Positions 8,886-17,745 of a stretch of 64,000 bases of DNA are shown here, one piece after another. The notes beneath the pieces are model-generated. The model saw nothing but the letters and a program-made list of their open reading frames with translations. It was not told where the DNA came from and did no database searches. Position 1 is the stretch's first letter, and the number at the start of each line of letters is the position of its first letter. This DNA is from Polycyclovorans sp964425915 (lineage in GTDB: Bacteria; Pseudomonadota; Gammaproteobacteria; Nevskiales; Nevskiaceae). A program made the position numbers and the translations under genes. The DNA lies in assembly GCA_964425915.1 (NCBI GenBank), contig CAYROO010000003.1, forward strand, positions 376,122-440,121, in the 5' to 3' direction.

Positions 8886-9490
8886 CGCGGCAACCTCGCA
8901 CGGGCATCGTCGCGGTTCAGACCTTCCAGGCGCAGACGACAGTAAAGCATGGCGTGACGAATATAGGTGCTCACCATGCGATCACTCACCCCCAACTGGC
9001 GAGCGATCTCATCCTGACGGATCCCCTCCATGCGGTACATAAGAAAGGCCTTTCGGCATTTTTCGGGGAGCTCCTTCATGCAGGTGACGATCAGCAGCAG
9101 TTCTTCCTGGGCAACGTTGTGGCGCTCGGGGTCACAGAGGTCCTCGGCAGCGTCCACCAAGTCGGGCTCGCTGACGGTGGTCTCCTGGCGCACGGCGCGA
9201 CGGCGAAGCCGGTCGATGGCAAGATTCTGCGCCACCCGAAACAGATAGGCCCGCAGCAGGTTGGCGGCGCCCGGCTTGTCCAGCTGCAGCACTCGCACAT
9301 ACGCCTCCTGCGCCACCTCGGCCGCCTCCGCCACCGAATTGAGCCGGGTAGTCAGGAACCGCACCAGGGTCTTGTTGTGCTCGCGAAACAGCTCCGCCAC
9401 CACGGCAGCATGCGCGCGCTCAGGCGCCTGCGGCGTTTCGGCTGCAGCGCTATCTACCGACGGCAGGTTGGCCCGCGGCGGCTCAGCCAT
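8882..9490 (-). CDS. FecI-type ECF RNA polymerase sigma factor
   Basis: The 202-residue sigma factor has region 2 (FREHNKTLVRFLTTRL; AYLFRVAQNLAIDRLRR) and region 4 (IRQDEIARQLGVSDRMVSTYI, a helix-turn-helix that reads the -35 element). A ~25-residue Pro/Ala-rich N-terminal tail precedes region 2. The start is supported by AGAGGAGA just upstream. It is the first gene of the sigma-fecR-receptor arrangement and carries in its own upstream region the motif shared with the receptor gene, which implies autoregulation. Confidence 0.92.
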   Translation of the reverse strand: MAEPPRANLPSVDSAAAETPQAPERAHAAVVAELFREHNKTLVRFLTTRLNSVAEAAEVAQEAYVRVLQLDKPGAANLLRAYLFRVAQNLAIDRLRRRAVRQETTVSEPDLVDAAEDLCDPERHNVAQEELLLIVTCMKELPEKCRKAFLMYRMEGIRQDEIARQLGVSDRMVSTYIRHAMLYCRLRLEGLNRDDARARLPR

Positions 9491-9502
9491 CGCGTCTCCT
9501 CT

Positions 9503-9519
9503 AAGACGATGTGCGTCTT
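9503..9519. promoter_or_regulatory. Inverted repeat AAGACG-N5-CGTCTT in the sigma leader
   Basis: Six-bp perfect arms lie between the putative -10 block (9522-9533) and the ribosome binding site of the sigma gene, so they would be at or just after the transcription start. It could be an operator or a leader hairpin. It is short, and chance cannot be excluded. Confidence 0.35.
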
Positions 9520-9521
9520 CA

Positions 9522-9553
9522 GCCTATACGCGCCAGCCGCCAAAAGGCGAAGC
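9522..9553 (-). promoter_or_regulatory. Putative autoregulated ECF-sigma promoter of the sigma gene
   Basis: The minus strand has GCTTCGCCTT (9553-9544), a 10-bp spacer, then GCGCGTATAGGC (9533-9522), identical in both blocks and spacing to 7675-7706. It starts 2 bp after the stop codon of the arsC-like gene, in the only gap between that gene and the sigma gene. The expected start point is about 25 bp before the sigma ATG. Confidence 0.7.
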
Positions 9554-9555
9554 AC

Positions 9556-9903
9556 TCACCCCAGCAGGCGCAGCACCGCCTCCGGCGGCCGGCCGATCGC
9601 GGCCCGCGCGCCGACCACCACGATGGGGCGCTCGATCAGGGTCGGGTGGTCGGCCAGCAGTTGCAGCCACTCCGCACGCGGGCGGTCATCGGCAGGGGAC
9701 AGCCCCAGGGCCTTGGCCGCATCTTCTTTAAAACGGACCAGGCCCTGCGGCGCAATACCCAGCGCGCGACAGAGGCCATCCAGCTCGCTCGCGCTGGGCG
9801 GCGTCTCCAGGTAGCGCACGATGTCGGGCGCCAAGCCGCGATCCTGCAGCAACTGCAGGGTCTGGCGGGATTTGGAGCAGCGCGGGTTGTGGTAGATCTT
9901 CAT
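9556..9903 (-). CDS. arsC: ArsC-family (glutaredoxin-type) arsenate reductase or Spx-like protein
   Basis: The 115-residue protein has the thioredoxin-fold start MKIYHNPRCSKSRQT with a single active-site Cys9 followed by Ser-Lys-Ser-Arg, as in plasmid ArsC and YffB-type proteins. LVRFKED and RPIVV (the cis-Pro region) are also present. Length is normal for the family (~115-140). Glutaredoxin-coupled arsenate reductases use this Cys together with Arg residues. No arsB, arsR or acr3 gene is adjacent, so a housekeeping reductase of unknown substrate is an equal possibility. It lies 9 bp after the preceding small gene, suggesting co-transcription with it and perhaps with thiC. Confidence 0.85.
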   Translation of the reverse strand: MKIYHNPRCSKSRQTLQLLQDRGLAPDIVRYLETPPSASELDGLCRALGIAPQGLVRFKEDAAKALGLSPADDRPRAEWLQLLADHPTLIERPIVVVGARAAIGRPPEAVLRLLG

Positions 9904-9912
9904 GACGCCGGA

Positions 9913-10314
9913 TCAGAACTGGATACGGCCACCGCCACCCGCCCCTGGCGGCATGCCGCCGGGCCCCGGCCCGCCACGACCCGGCACCAGGATGGAGCTG
10001 GCCTGCTCGCGGCGCATGCGCTCCATCTCTTCCATCATTTCAACGATGGCGGCTTTGGCCGCTTCGGGGAATTTTTCCAGCGCTTCGGCGACCGTCGCAG
10101 CATCGATGCCGAAATTGAGCGGCAGCGCACCCGCCTGCGTCATCAGGGTAGCCTGGCCTTCGAATTGCACCGGGCGAGCACTGTCGTCGACCCCGTCGGC
10201 GGTGACCGGGGTGAGGCGTCGCAGCGTGCCCACGCGGCGGTCGGTGAAGGTGTCCTCGCGGTACAACTGGGCGCTGTCAAGGCGGATGTCGGGCAAGCCG
10301 GTGGGTTCTGACAT
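9913..10314 (-). CDS. Conserved small protein with Gly-rich tail, function unknown
   Basis: The 133-residue product has no signal peptide or membrane segment. The first ~75 residues (LPDIRLDSAQLYREDTFTDR, VGTLRRLTPV, VQFEGQATLM) look like a small beta domain. A charged helix follows (~75-108; VAEALEKFPEAAKAAIVEMM), then a flexible tail GGPGPGGMPPGAGGGG ending in RIQF. I recall similar uncharacterised cytoplasmic proteins in other gammaproteobacteria, but no function. The gene lies 24 bp downstream of thiC on the same strand and may be co-transcribed with it under riboswitch control. Confidence 0.8.
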   Translation of the reverse strand: MSEPTGLPDIRLDSAQLYREDTFTDRRVGTLRRLTPVTADGVDDSARPVQFEGQATLMTQAGALPLNFGIDAATVAEALEKFPEAAKAAIVEMMEEMERMRREQASSILVPGRGGPGPGGMPPGAGGGGRIQF

Positions 10315-10338
10315 AAGAGGTCTCGGTGATCGTGAATG

Positions 10339-12228
<1,890 letters not shown>

Positions 12229-12235
12229 GGGAATC

Positions 12236-12250
12236 CTCGCTTGCCGCGAG
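12236..12250 (-). promoter_or_regulatory. Hairpin sequestering the thiC ribosome binding site
   Basis: On the minus strand CTCGC-GGCAA-GCGAG pairs the GCGAG of the thiC Shine-Dalgarno sequence (GCGAGG, 8-13 bases before the ATG) with an upstream CTCGC. It lies between the TPP aptamer and the start codon and has no U-tract, so it looks like a translational expression platform rather than a terminator. Confidence 0.6.
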
Positions 12251-12279
12251 AGAGGAGGCCCAGGCGTACACGCCCGTCC

Positions 12280-12362
12280 AGCCTTCCCTCGCCGGCATCA
12301 ATGGTGACGGCCAGGTTCCAAGGGTGTGATCTCAGCCCACGCGGTCGCGGGCACCCCCGGCT
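12280..12362 (-). ncRNA. TPP riboswitch (THI element) controlling thiC
   Basis: The minus strand contains the THI-box landmarks in order: GGGGGTGCCC, GGGCTGAGATCACACCC, GGAACCTGG, ATGCCGGCGAGGGAA. The outer stem closes with AGCC (12362-12359) pairing GGCT (12283-12280). The CUGAGA core (12335-12330) is intact. It begins 134 bases before the thiC ATG. Thiamine pyrophosphate binding would be expected to repress thiC. Confidence 0.93.
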
Positions 12363-12448
12363 TGGGCGCTCACGATAGGGCAAGGGGGGAGCGGGAACAA
12401 GGCGTGCGCAGATCCCCCACACCCCGACCGACGATGCTCGGTGCCTGG

Positions 12449-12557
12449 ATGCCCGATCGAGTCGGGCATGACGACAGACGAGCAGCAATGTCATCCCGCA
12501 CTTGATGCGGGATCCAGCGCCAACCGTGAGGCCTGGATGCCCGACCACGTCGGGCAT
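12449..12557. repeat. REP-like triplet of alternating orientation
   Basis: Three perfect 8-bp-arm hairpins with 5-nt loops: ATGCCCGA-tcgag-TCGGGCAT (12449-12469), ATCCCGCA-cttga-TGCGGGAT (12493-12513) and ATGCCCGA-ccacg-TCGGGCAT (12537-12557). The first and third are preceded by GCCTGG and followed by GAC. The second is in reverse order, with GTC before and CCAGCGC after, so orientation alternates as in BIMEs. The triplet fills most of the 394-bp gap between thiC and amt. Confidence 0.8.
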
Positions 12558-12575
12558 GACGCTGAGGAAAAAGAG

Positions 12576-12590
12576 TGGCCTTCTTCTTGC
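12576..12590 (+). promoter_or_regulatory. Sigma-54 (RpoN) promoter of amt
   Basis: TGGC at 12576-12579 and TTGCAT from 12587 are spaced 11 bp start to start, exactly as in the -24/-12 consensus TGGCACG-N4-TTGC. Transcription would begin about 12 bp further, some 20 bp before the amt ATG. Ammonium transporter genes are classically controlled by RpoN and NtrC. No clear NtrC site was recognised upstream, where the REP triplet lies. Confidence 0.78.
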
Positions 12591-12622
12591 ATAGACCGGA
12601 CCACCCCCTCCAGGAGCTCACG

Positions 12623-13924
12623 ATGGTTCCGCGTCCTGCACCGCTTGCGCTCGTCCTGTCCAGCCTGTTACTGCCCGGTAACGCCCACGCCGAGGGGCCG
12701 CTGTCCGCACCCGGCGACATCGCCTGGGTGGGCATCAGCGCCGCCCTGGTGTTTTTCATGCAGGCGGGCTTCGCACTGCTGGAAGGGGGCGGCTCACGCG
12801 CCAAGAACAGCGTCAACGTCATCATGAAGAACTATGCCGACCTCTGCGTCGGTGCGCTGGCCTTCTGGGCGGTGGGCTTCGCCCTGATGTTCGGCGCCAA
12901 CCCCAGCGGCTGGATCGGCACCACCGGCTTTCTCTACGACCCTGCCAGCGGCGCGGACGCGATGTTCTTCGTATTCCAGGCCATGTTCGCCGCCACCGCC
13001 GCCACCATCGTTTCGGGCGCTGTGGCGGAACGCATGCGCTTTTTCCCGTACACGCTGGCCTCGGTGATGGTGACCGCGGTGATCTATGCCGTGTTCGGCA
13101 GCTGGGTGTGGGGTTCCTGGACCGATGGCAAGGGCTGGCTGGCCACCATGGGCTTCACCGACTTTGCTGGCTCCACCGTCGTGCACTCGGTGGGCGCCTG
13201 GTGCGCACTGGCGGGCGTACTGGTCCTGGGGCCGCGTCTGGGTCGCTATGGTCGGGCGGGTGACGTACGCCCCATTCCCGGGCACAACCTGCCAATGGTG
13301 GCGCTGGGGGGCTTCATCCTTTGGCTAGGATGGTTCGGCTTCAACGGCGGCTCCACCCTGGCCGCCAACGAGGATGTCGGCCACGTCCTGATCAATACGC
13401 ATCTGGCCGGCGCCGCCGGCTGGGTCGGCGCCACCCTGATGCAACGCCTGCTCGGCGCCCCGGTGCTGATGGCGCACTCGGTCAACGGCGCCATTGCCGG
13501 GCTGGTGGCCATCACGGCCGGCTGCGCCACCATGACCACCGGCTTTGCCGTCCTCACCGGCCTGGTGGGCGGCATGATCATGGTGCTGGGGAGCCGCTTA
13601 CTGGAGGCCTGGCAGGTCGACGATGTCGTGGGTGCAGTGCCCGTCCATGGCTTCGCCGGGGTCTGGGGCACGCTCGCTACCGGCCTGTTCTACGCCGATG
13701 ACCTGTTCAACGCCGAGCGTGTGTTCATCCAAGCCGTGGGCGCCTTCAGTGCCTTCCTGTGGGCCTTCCCGACAGCACTGCTGGTGTTCTGGTTACTCAA
13801 GAAATTGGTGGGCCTGCGCGCCGATACGCTTCACGAACAGCGGGGGCTGGACTTCACCGAGCACGCCGAGATTGGCTATCCCGAGTTCCAGAAGGATCTC
13901 ACCCACGGCGGTGGTCAACGGTGA
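12623..13924 (+). CDS. amtB: Ammonium transporter (Amt family)
   Basis: The 433-residue protein has a cleavable signal peptide (MVPRPAPLAL..., cleavage after AHA) followed by eleven hydrophobic segments, starting with IAWVGISAALVFFMQAGFAL. Both pore histidines are in place, in STVVHSVGAW and in VPVHGFAGVWG, together with the family motif GGFILWLGWFGFN. The start ATG at 12623 has AGGAG seven bases ahead; an in-frame ATG at 12575 lies before the predicted transcription start and is rejected. The usual PII partner gene glnK is not adjacent; the downstream gene instead overlaps the stop codon. Sigma-54 control is indicated by the upstream promoter. Confidence 0.96.
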   Translation: MVPRPAPLALVLSSLLLPGNAHAEGPLSAPGDIAWVGISAALVFFMQAGFALLEGGGSRAKNSVNVIMKNYADLCVGALAFWAVGFALMFGANPSGWIGTTGFLYDPASGADAMFFVFQAMFAATAATIVSGAVAERMRFFPYTLASVMVTAVIYAVFGSWVWGSWTDGKGWLATMGFTDFAGSTVVHSVGAWCALAGVLVLGPRLGRYGRAGDVRPIPGHNLPMVALGGFILWLGWFGFNGGSTLAANEDVGHVLINTHLAGAAGWVGATLMQRLLGAPVLMAHSVNGAIAGLVAITAGCATMTTGFAVLTGLVGGMIMVLGSRLLEAWQVDDVVGAVPVHGFAGVWGTLATGLFYADDLFNAERVFIQAVGAFSAFLWAFPTALLVFWLLKKLVGLRADTLHEQRGLDFTEHAEIGYPEFQKDLTHGGGQR

Positions 13925-14550
13925 ACGCAGCGACGAGCAACGTCAGCCCGATGAACGTGGCCCGGCGCCGGCGTGCACTGGAGATTGGCCTGAGCGGCGT
14001 GCTCAGCGGCAGCCAGTTGCGCGACGCGCTGGCCCTGTGGGACGGCGCCTATGCGCAGGACCGCGCCAACGCCATGACCGACTTCGCACAGACGCTGTCA
14101 GCGCAGCTCGCACTCAAGCCACCGCAGGCCGTCGCACTCAGGTCGGCGCTGTTCCAGGCCCTGCTGAAATACGACGTGCAGCGCGCCCCAGCACCGACCA
14201 CGGACGACCGCGGGACAGAGGTGGGCAGTCCGGCCTTCCTCGTGTTCCGCGCAATGGCCGGCCGCCTTCACGCCGCCGCCGAACAAGCCGGCGCCGAGGC
14301 GCTGCGGGACTTCGTGGAAGCCGCCACCTCCCCCGACACCGCGTCACTGGCCGGCGGCCTGTCGCGCGGCGACTTCGGCGCCGTCAGCCAGGCTGAGGAC
14401 GCCACCCTGGCCAAGGTCCTGCACAGCCTCTACGTTGGACTGGTGCATGCCATAGGGCCGGTGGCCGCCGACCGTGCCCTGTCCCGTGCCGTGGCGGCGG
14501 CCGAAGTACTGCCGGCCGCCAGCCAGTTCGCACCGCAGCGGTTGCTGTAG
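13921..14550 (+). CDS. Unknown protein translationally coupled to amt
   Basis: The GTG at 13921 overlaps the amt stop as GTGA, giving 209 residues; an ATG at 13951 would give 199. The product is Ala-rich and appears all-helical, with no signal peptide, membrane segment or Cys. A basic stretch (VARRRRALE) occurs near the N terminus, and sentences such as LSGSQLRDALALWDGAYAQ and FVEAATSPDTASLAGGLSRG form the body. I do not recognise a family. Coupling to amt suggests a role in nitrogen supply or control of the transporter, but that is inference from position only. Confidence 0.72.
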   Translation: MNAATSNVSPMNVARRRRALEIGLSGVLSGSQLRDALALWDGAYAQDRANAMTDFAQTLSAQLALKPPQAVALRSALFQALLKYDVQRAPAPTTDDRGTEVGSPAFLVFRAMAGRLHAAAEQAGAEALRDFVEAATSPDTASLAGGLSRGDFGAVSQAEDATLAKVLHSLYVGLVHAIGPVAADRALSRAVAAAEVLPAASQFAPQRLL

Positions 14551-14589
14551 CACCGGGACGCCCTCAGGTGCAGCCCCGCTGCCACGGGC

Positions 14590-15960
14590 TCAGTTGCCGG
14601 CGCGACGCACCCCGTCGATGCTGAACTCACCCGGCCGCGGTTCGCGACGGTTGAAGCGCGCCGACGTAGGCTCCTCGCTGGTGATGTTCTCGGCACTGTA
14701 GGCACCCGCCAGCAGGTCTTGATAGAAGCTGGCATTGAGGTAATAGAACTGCCCGTCGTAGGCGTAGGCGGCGGCGTTGTTGGTCACCCGCCACAGCTCG
14801 CCCCGTCGGTCGTAGAGATCGGCCAGCGAAAGCTGCCAGGAATCTTCCTCAACATAGAACACGCGCTTGCCGTAGACATGGCGATGCTCCGGCTTGAGCG
14901 TCCCTTCCACCACCCACACGCGACGCAGCTCCCAGCGCAGGGTGTCCGGGTTGGGGTGCCCGCGGGTGGAGGTGATATCGGCATAAGCGGTGGCAGGATC
15001 TTCTAGACGGTTGGTGTGGAAGGGCACATACAGCTCACGTCGCCCTAGCAGTTTCCAGTCGAATCGTTCGGGAGAGCCATTGAAGCCGTTCTGTTCGTCC
15101 ACCACGCGCGGCCCGACCGGCATCGGATAGTCAAAGCCAACATCGGGGGACTTGCGCAACCGGCGCGAGCCTGGATCGTATTGCCAGGCCTGGCGCGGCG
15201 CATTAAGAAAATCGAAGGTGTTGACGGTGAACGACACCTTGCCGGCCTCGCGCGGCGGCGCCTTCTGGGCGCTAATACTCTGGGAGTAGACGTCGCCGTC
15301 GTTCCACCCCTCGCGGTCGTTTCCTCGCAGGTAGCGATTGAACACGGTCAGCTCGTTGCGGGCCCACGCGATGGCGCCGTTAGGTTGCACATAGGCGCCG
15401 ACGTTAGGCGCTTCCAGCATCCATCCACCGACCGTGGTCATGATGTTGTAGACCACCTCGATCCCGGTCGTGGGGATGGGGAATGCCGGCCCACCGTAAG
15501 CGCCGGTCAGCGTCAGACCGTCATTGATCAGTTCCGCCTGGGTCGCGTTGAGACGCACGTTCTCGTTGACCTCGTCGCTGTAACGGAAATCGCGTCGCGT
15601 CGGATACACGACCATGCGGTAAGTCTCGGGATAGCGCGCAAACAACGCCTTCTGGCCGTCACTGAGCTGGTCGACATGCGCTGCGAGATTGGCCGCGGTA
15701 ATCGTGTAGAGCGGCTCATCGTCCGGGTAGGGGTCCGCGTTGCGCTTACCGTCGTATTGGATGTGATCAGGAACACCGAGCCATTTCCCACTCCACTCGG
15801 GAATACGCCCATCTTCATTGCCGACGCGCTCGGCACCGGTGGGGGTCAGGGTATCGCCCAGTGCGGCCGCCGCCTCGGCGGATACCGCCGCATGCAGCGG
15901 CTGACTGGCAAAAAGGCTGATCAAGGCAACCGCCAGCAGGCGGATGAACGTGATTCTCAT
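14590..15960 (-). CDS. DUF1329 outer-membrane lipoprotein-sorting-like protein
   Basis: The 456-residue exported protein has a signal peptide (MRITFIRLLAVALISLFASQ, cleavage near LHA). The body carries features of DUF1329: GDTLTPTGAERVGN near the N terminus, WELRRVWVVEGTLKPEHRHVYG-like core and YVEEDSWQ towards the C terminus. The family adopts a LolA/LolB-like fold and is usually encoded beside DUF1302 proteins, as here (19 bp downstream of it). Such pairs often accompany RND/MMPL exporters and lipid, steroid or hydrocarbon metabolism genes, none of which are in this window. It likely works in the periplasm or at the outer membrane; its cargo is unknown. Confidence 0.9.
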   Translation of the reverse strand: MRITFIRLLAVALISLFASQPLHAAVSAEAAAALGDTLTPTGAERVGNEDGRIPEWSGKWLGVPDHIQYDGKRNADPYPDDEPLYTITAANLAAHVDQLSDGQKALFARYPETYRMVVYPTRRDFRYSDEVNENVRLNATQAELINDGLTLTGAYGGPAFPIPTTGIEVVYNIMTTVGGWMLEAPNVGAYVQPNGAIAWARNELTVFNRYLRGNDREGWNDGDVYSQSISAQKAPPREAGKVSFTVNTFDFLNAPRQAWQYDPGSRRLRKSPDVGFDYPMPVGPRVVDEQNGFNGSPERFDWKLLGRRELYVPFHTNRLEDPATAYADITSTRGHPNPDTLRWELRRVWVVEGTLKPEHRHVYGKRVFYVEEDSWQLSLADLYDRRGELWRVTNNAAAYAYDGQFYYLNASFYQDLLAGAYSAENITSEEPTSARFNRREPRPGEFSIDGVRRAGN

Positions 15961-15979
15961 GTCGTGTCTCCGTCCGGGT

Positions 15980-17617
15980 TCAGAAGCTGTACTTGGCGCT
16001 AAAGGCGATGTGGCTTCGATCCGCCAGGGTCTTGTTGAGCAGATCCGGTGTGCCGCGATAGCCGTTCCAGGCCACTTGCAGCTCCAGATTGGCGAGGTAC
16101 TTTCCGGTCACGCCAACGCTGTACCGCTCGTCGCCTTCGCCGGTGAAGCTGCCCAAGGCACCGGCGATGGCTGGCTTGCCATGGAACAGGTGGCCGTGCA
16201 CCAGCGACAGCGTGAGATCCCAGCCGGGCGCCACCTGCAGGTAACCGAACTGGGCCAACAGCTGATAGGCCGTCGCGGTATGCCCGTTTGACGGCGTGTC
16301 GTAATCGATGCCGCCCGCGCGGATCGCTTCGACATCCTGCAACTGCAGCCAGGCGGTCTCTGCCAGCAGCGTCAGCGTGTCCCAAAGCGCCGTCGGGAGC
16401 AGTAGCCGGGTGAATCCAAGGTTGGCCTGTACAGCATCCGCGCGTCCGGGTGTGGGCGAGCCGGAAGGACCGACATTGATATTGACCCCCGCGCCTTCGC
16501 GATAGGTCACCTCACCAGCGACCGCCGTCCCCATCACTTCCGAGGCAAAGCTCAGACCGGTCAGCTTGATATCGTCGATATAGGCGGCGTTGTATTCAAT
16601 CGGTACCGTGACAAAGTTGCCTGGCGCCACTTCAATCGAGGTCACCTGGGTGAATACGCCGGTTGGGTTCTTGTCGTGGTAGCGGACGTGATGGGCGCTG
16701 ACCTCCGTGGCATCCCCGAGGCGCAGGCGCGTCGAAACGCCCCACTGCCCATCATCGTCCGGGGTAATGTCCGGCCCTCGCGGCACTTCGTCGAGGCCCA
16801 ATGGCGCCAGCGAAGGAACTCGAAGGAAGCGCGCACCGGGTCCGATGACATCCGTTGTGCTGAAGAAGGCACCGACCGGGTTGAGCTCGGTCGATTCCCA
16901 CTCCCACTGCCAATACGACGCTACGCTGAAGCGCGGAGTCAGCCCCCACTGCAAGTAGATCTGCCCGGTTGGCAGCAAAATCTCCTTCACCTCCGTACCC
17001 GGCACGTTGGATTTGGTGGCATCGGCGGGCGCCTGGGCGCCGCTGGTATTGGGAAAGAACAAACTCTCGCCCCAGGACACCACCTGGTTGCCGACACGCA
17101 CATCCAAGGCGGTCTGCCCGAGATACCAGGTTCCGTAGGCATAGGCATCGAGCAGGCGCGCGCGCCCGCCAAGATACCGCTCGGCGTCATCCGTGAAGGA
17201 ACGATGGTCGCCATCCTTGTTGACCGTCGCCGGACTGTCGTTGTCATTTTCACGACGATACGCCTCGTCGTAGAACGCACTGCCGCGGAGAAACACGCCA
17301 TACAACTGGTGCCTCAGGTGCAGCTCGCCCAGCACCGCCAGCCGATTGTTGATCATTGCGCCTTCGGCAAAATTCCGGTTGCCATCGTCGCCATTGATGT
17401 TGCCGTTGAGCGTGTCGTCCGGCCGGTCGAGTCGCCAGGCCGCGCTGTAGGTGAGGTTGGCTAAATAGTCGAGCGAGGTGTCCGCCCCCAAACTGAGGGT
17501 CCCCGCTTGCGCAGGCGTGAGGCTGAAGGTCAACCACACACCCAGGCCTATCATTGTGGTCTGCCACAACCGCCGACCCTGTCCCGCGGTCCCTGTCCCG
17601 CACTGTGACGCGTTCAT
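15980..17617 (-). CDS. DUF1302 outer-membrane barrel-like protein
   Basis: The 545-residue protein has a signal peptide (hydrophobic core GLGVWLTFSLTPAQA) then a family-typical start TLSLGADTSLDYLANLTYSAAWRL. Alternating strands with many Trp/Tyr residues continue to a C terminus SHIAFSAKYSF, as for an outer-membrane barrel. The start at 17617 follows GGAGGAGC; the in-frame ATG at 17686 lies inside the palindromic upstream region and is not favoured. It is the first gene of a two-gene operon with the DUF1329 gene. Family members are associated with lipid or hydrophobic-compound handling, but the substrate is not deducible here. Confidence 0.9.
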   Translation of the reverse strand: MNASQCGTGTAGQGRRLWQTTMIGLGVWLTFSLTPAQAGTLSLGADTSLDYLANLTYSAAWRLDRPDDTLNGNINGDDGNRNFAEGAMINNRLAVLGELHLRHQLYGVFLRGSAFYDEAYRRENDNDSPATVNKDGDHRSFTDDAERYLGGRARLLDAYAYGTWYLGQTALDVRVGNQVVSWGESLFFPNTSGAQAPADATKSNVPGTEVKEILLPTGQIYLQWGLTPRFSVASYWQWEWESTELNPVGAFFSTTDVIGPGARFLRVPSLAPLGLDEVPRGPDITPDDDGQWGVSTRLRLGDATEVSAHHVRYHDKNPTGVFTQVTSIEVAPGNFVTVPIEYNAAYIDDIKLTGLSFASEVMGTAVAGEVTYREGAGVNINVGPSGSPTPGRADAVQANLGFTRLLLPTALWDTLTLLAETAWLQLQDVEAIRAGGIDYDTPSNGHTATAYQLLAQFGYLQVAPGWDLTLSLVHGHLFHGKPAIAGALGSFTGEGDERYSVGVTGKYLANLELQVAWNGYRGTPDLLNKTLADRSHIAFSAKYSF

Positions 17618-17657
17618 GCATGCTCCTCCGCTGTTTTCGCGAATGGTGTTTTTTGTA

Positions 17658-17674
17658 CCGTCGTCTGACGACGG
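17658..17674. promoter_or_regulatory. Palindromic candidate operator CCGTCGTC-t-GACGACGG
   Basis: Perfect 8-bp arms around one base lie 41 bp before the DUF1302 ATG. A wider inverted pair AATGGTG (17642-17648) and CACCATT (17681-17687) encloses it. The symmetry suits a dimeric transcription regulator. A weak terminator for the Nudix gene upstream is the alternative, but no T-tract follows on the minus strand. Confidence 0.5.
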
Positions 17675-17745
17675 CGCATGCACCATTTCAGCGGAGAAGG
17701 ATGCTGTCCTACCTTATTCGGGCGAAACAGACACTGACGCGAACG

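Noticed and set aside
12449..12557. Possible CRISPR array
   Set aside because: The three units are palindromic, alternate in orientation and have no unique spacers of constant length; they are REP-like.
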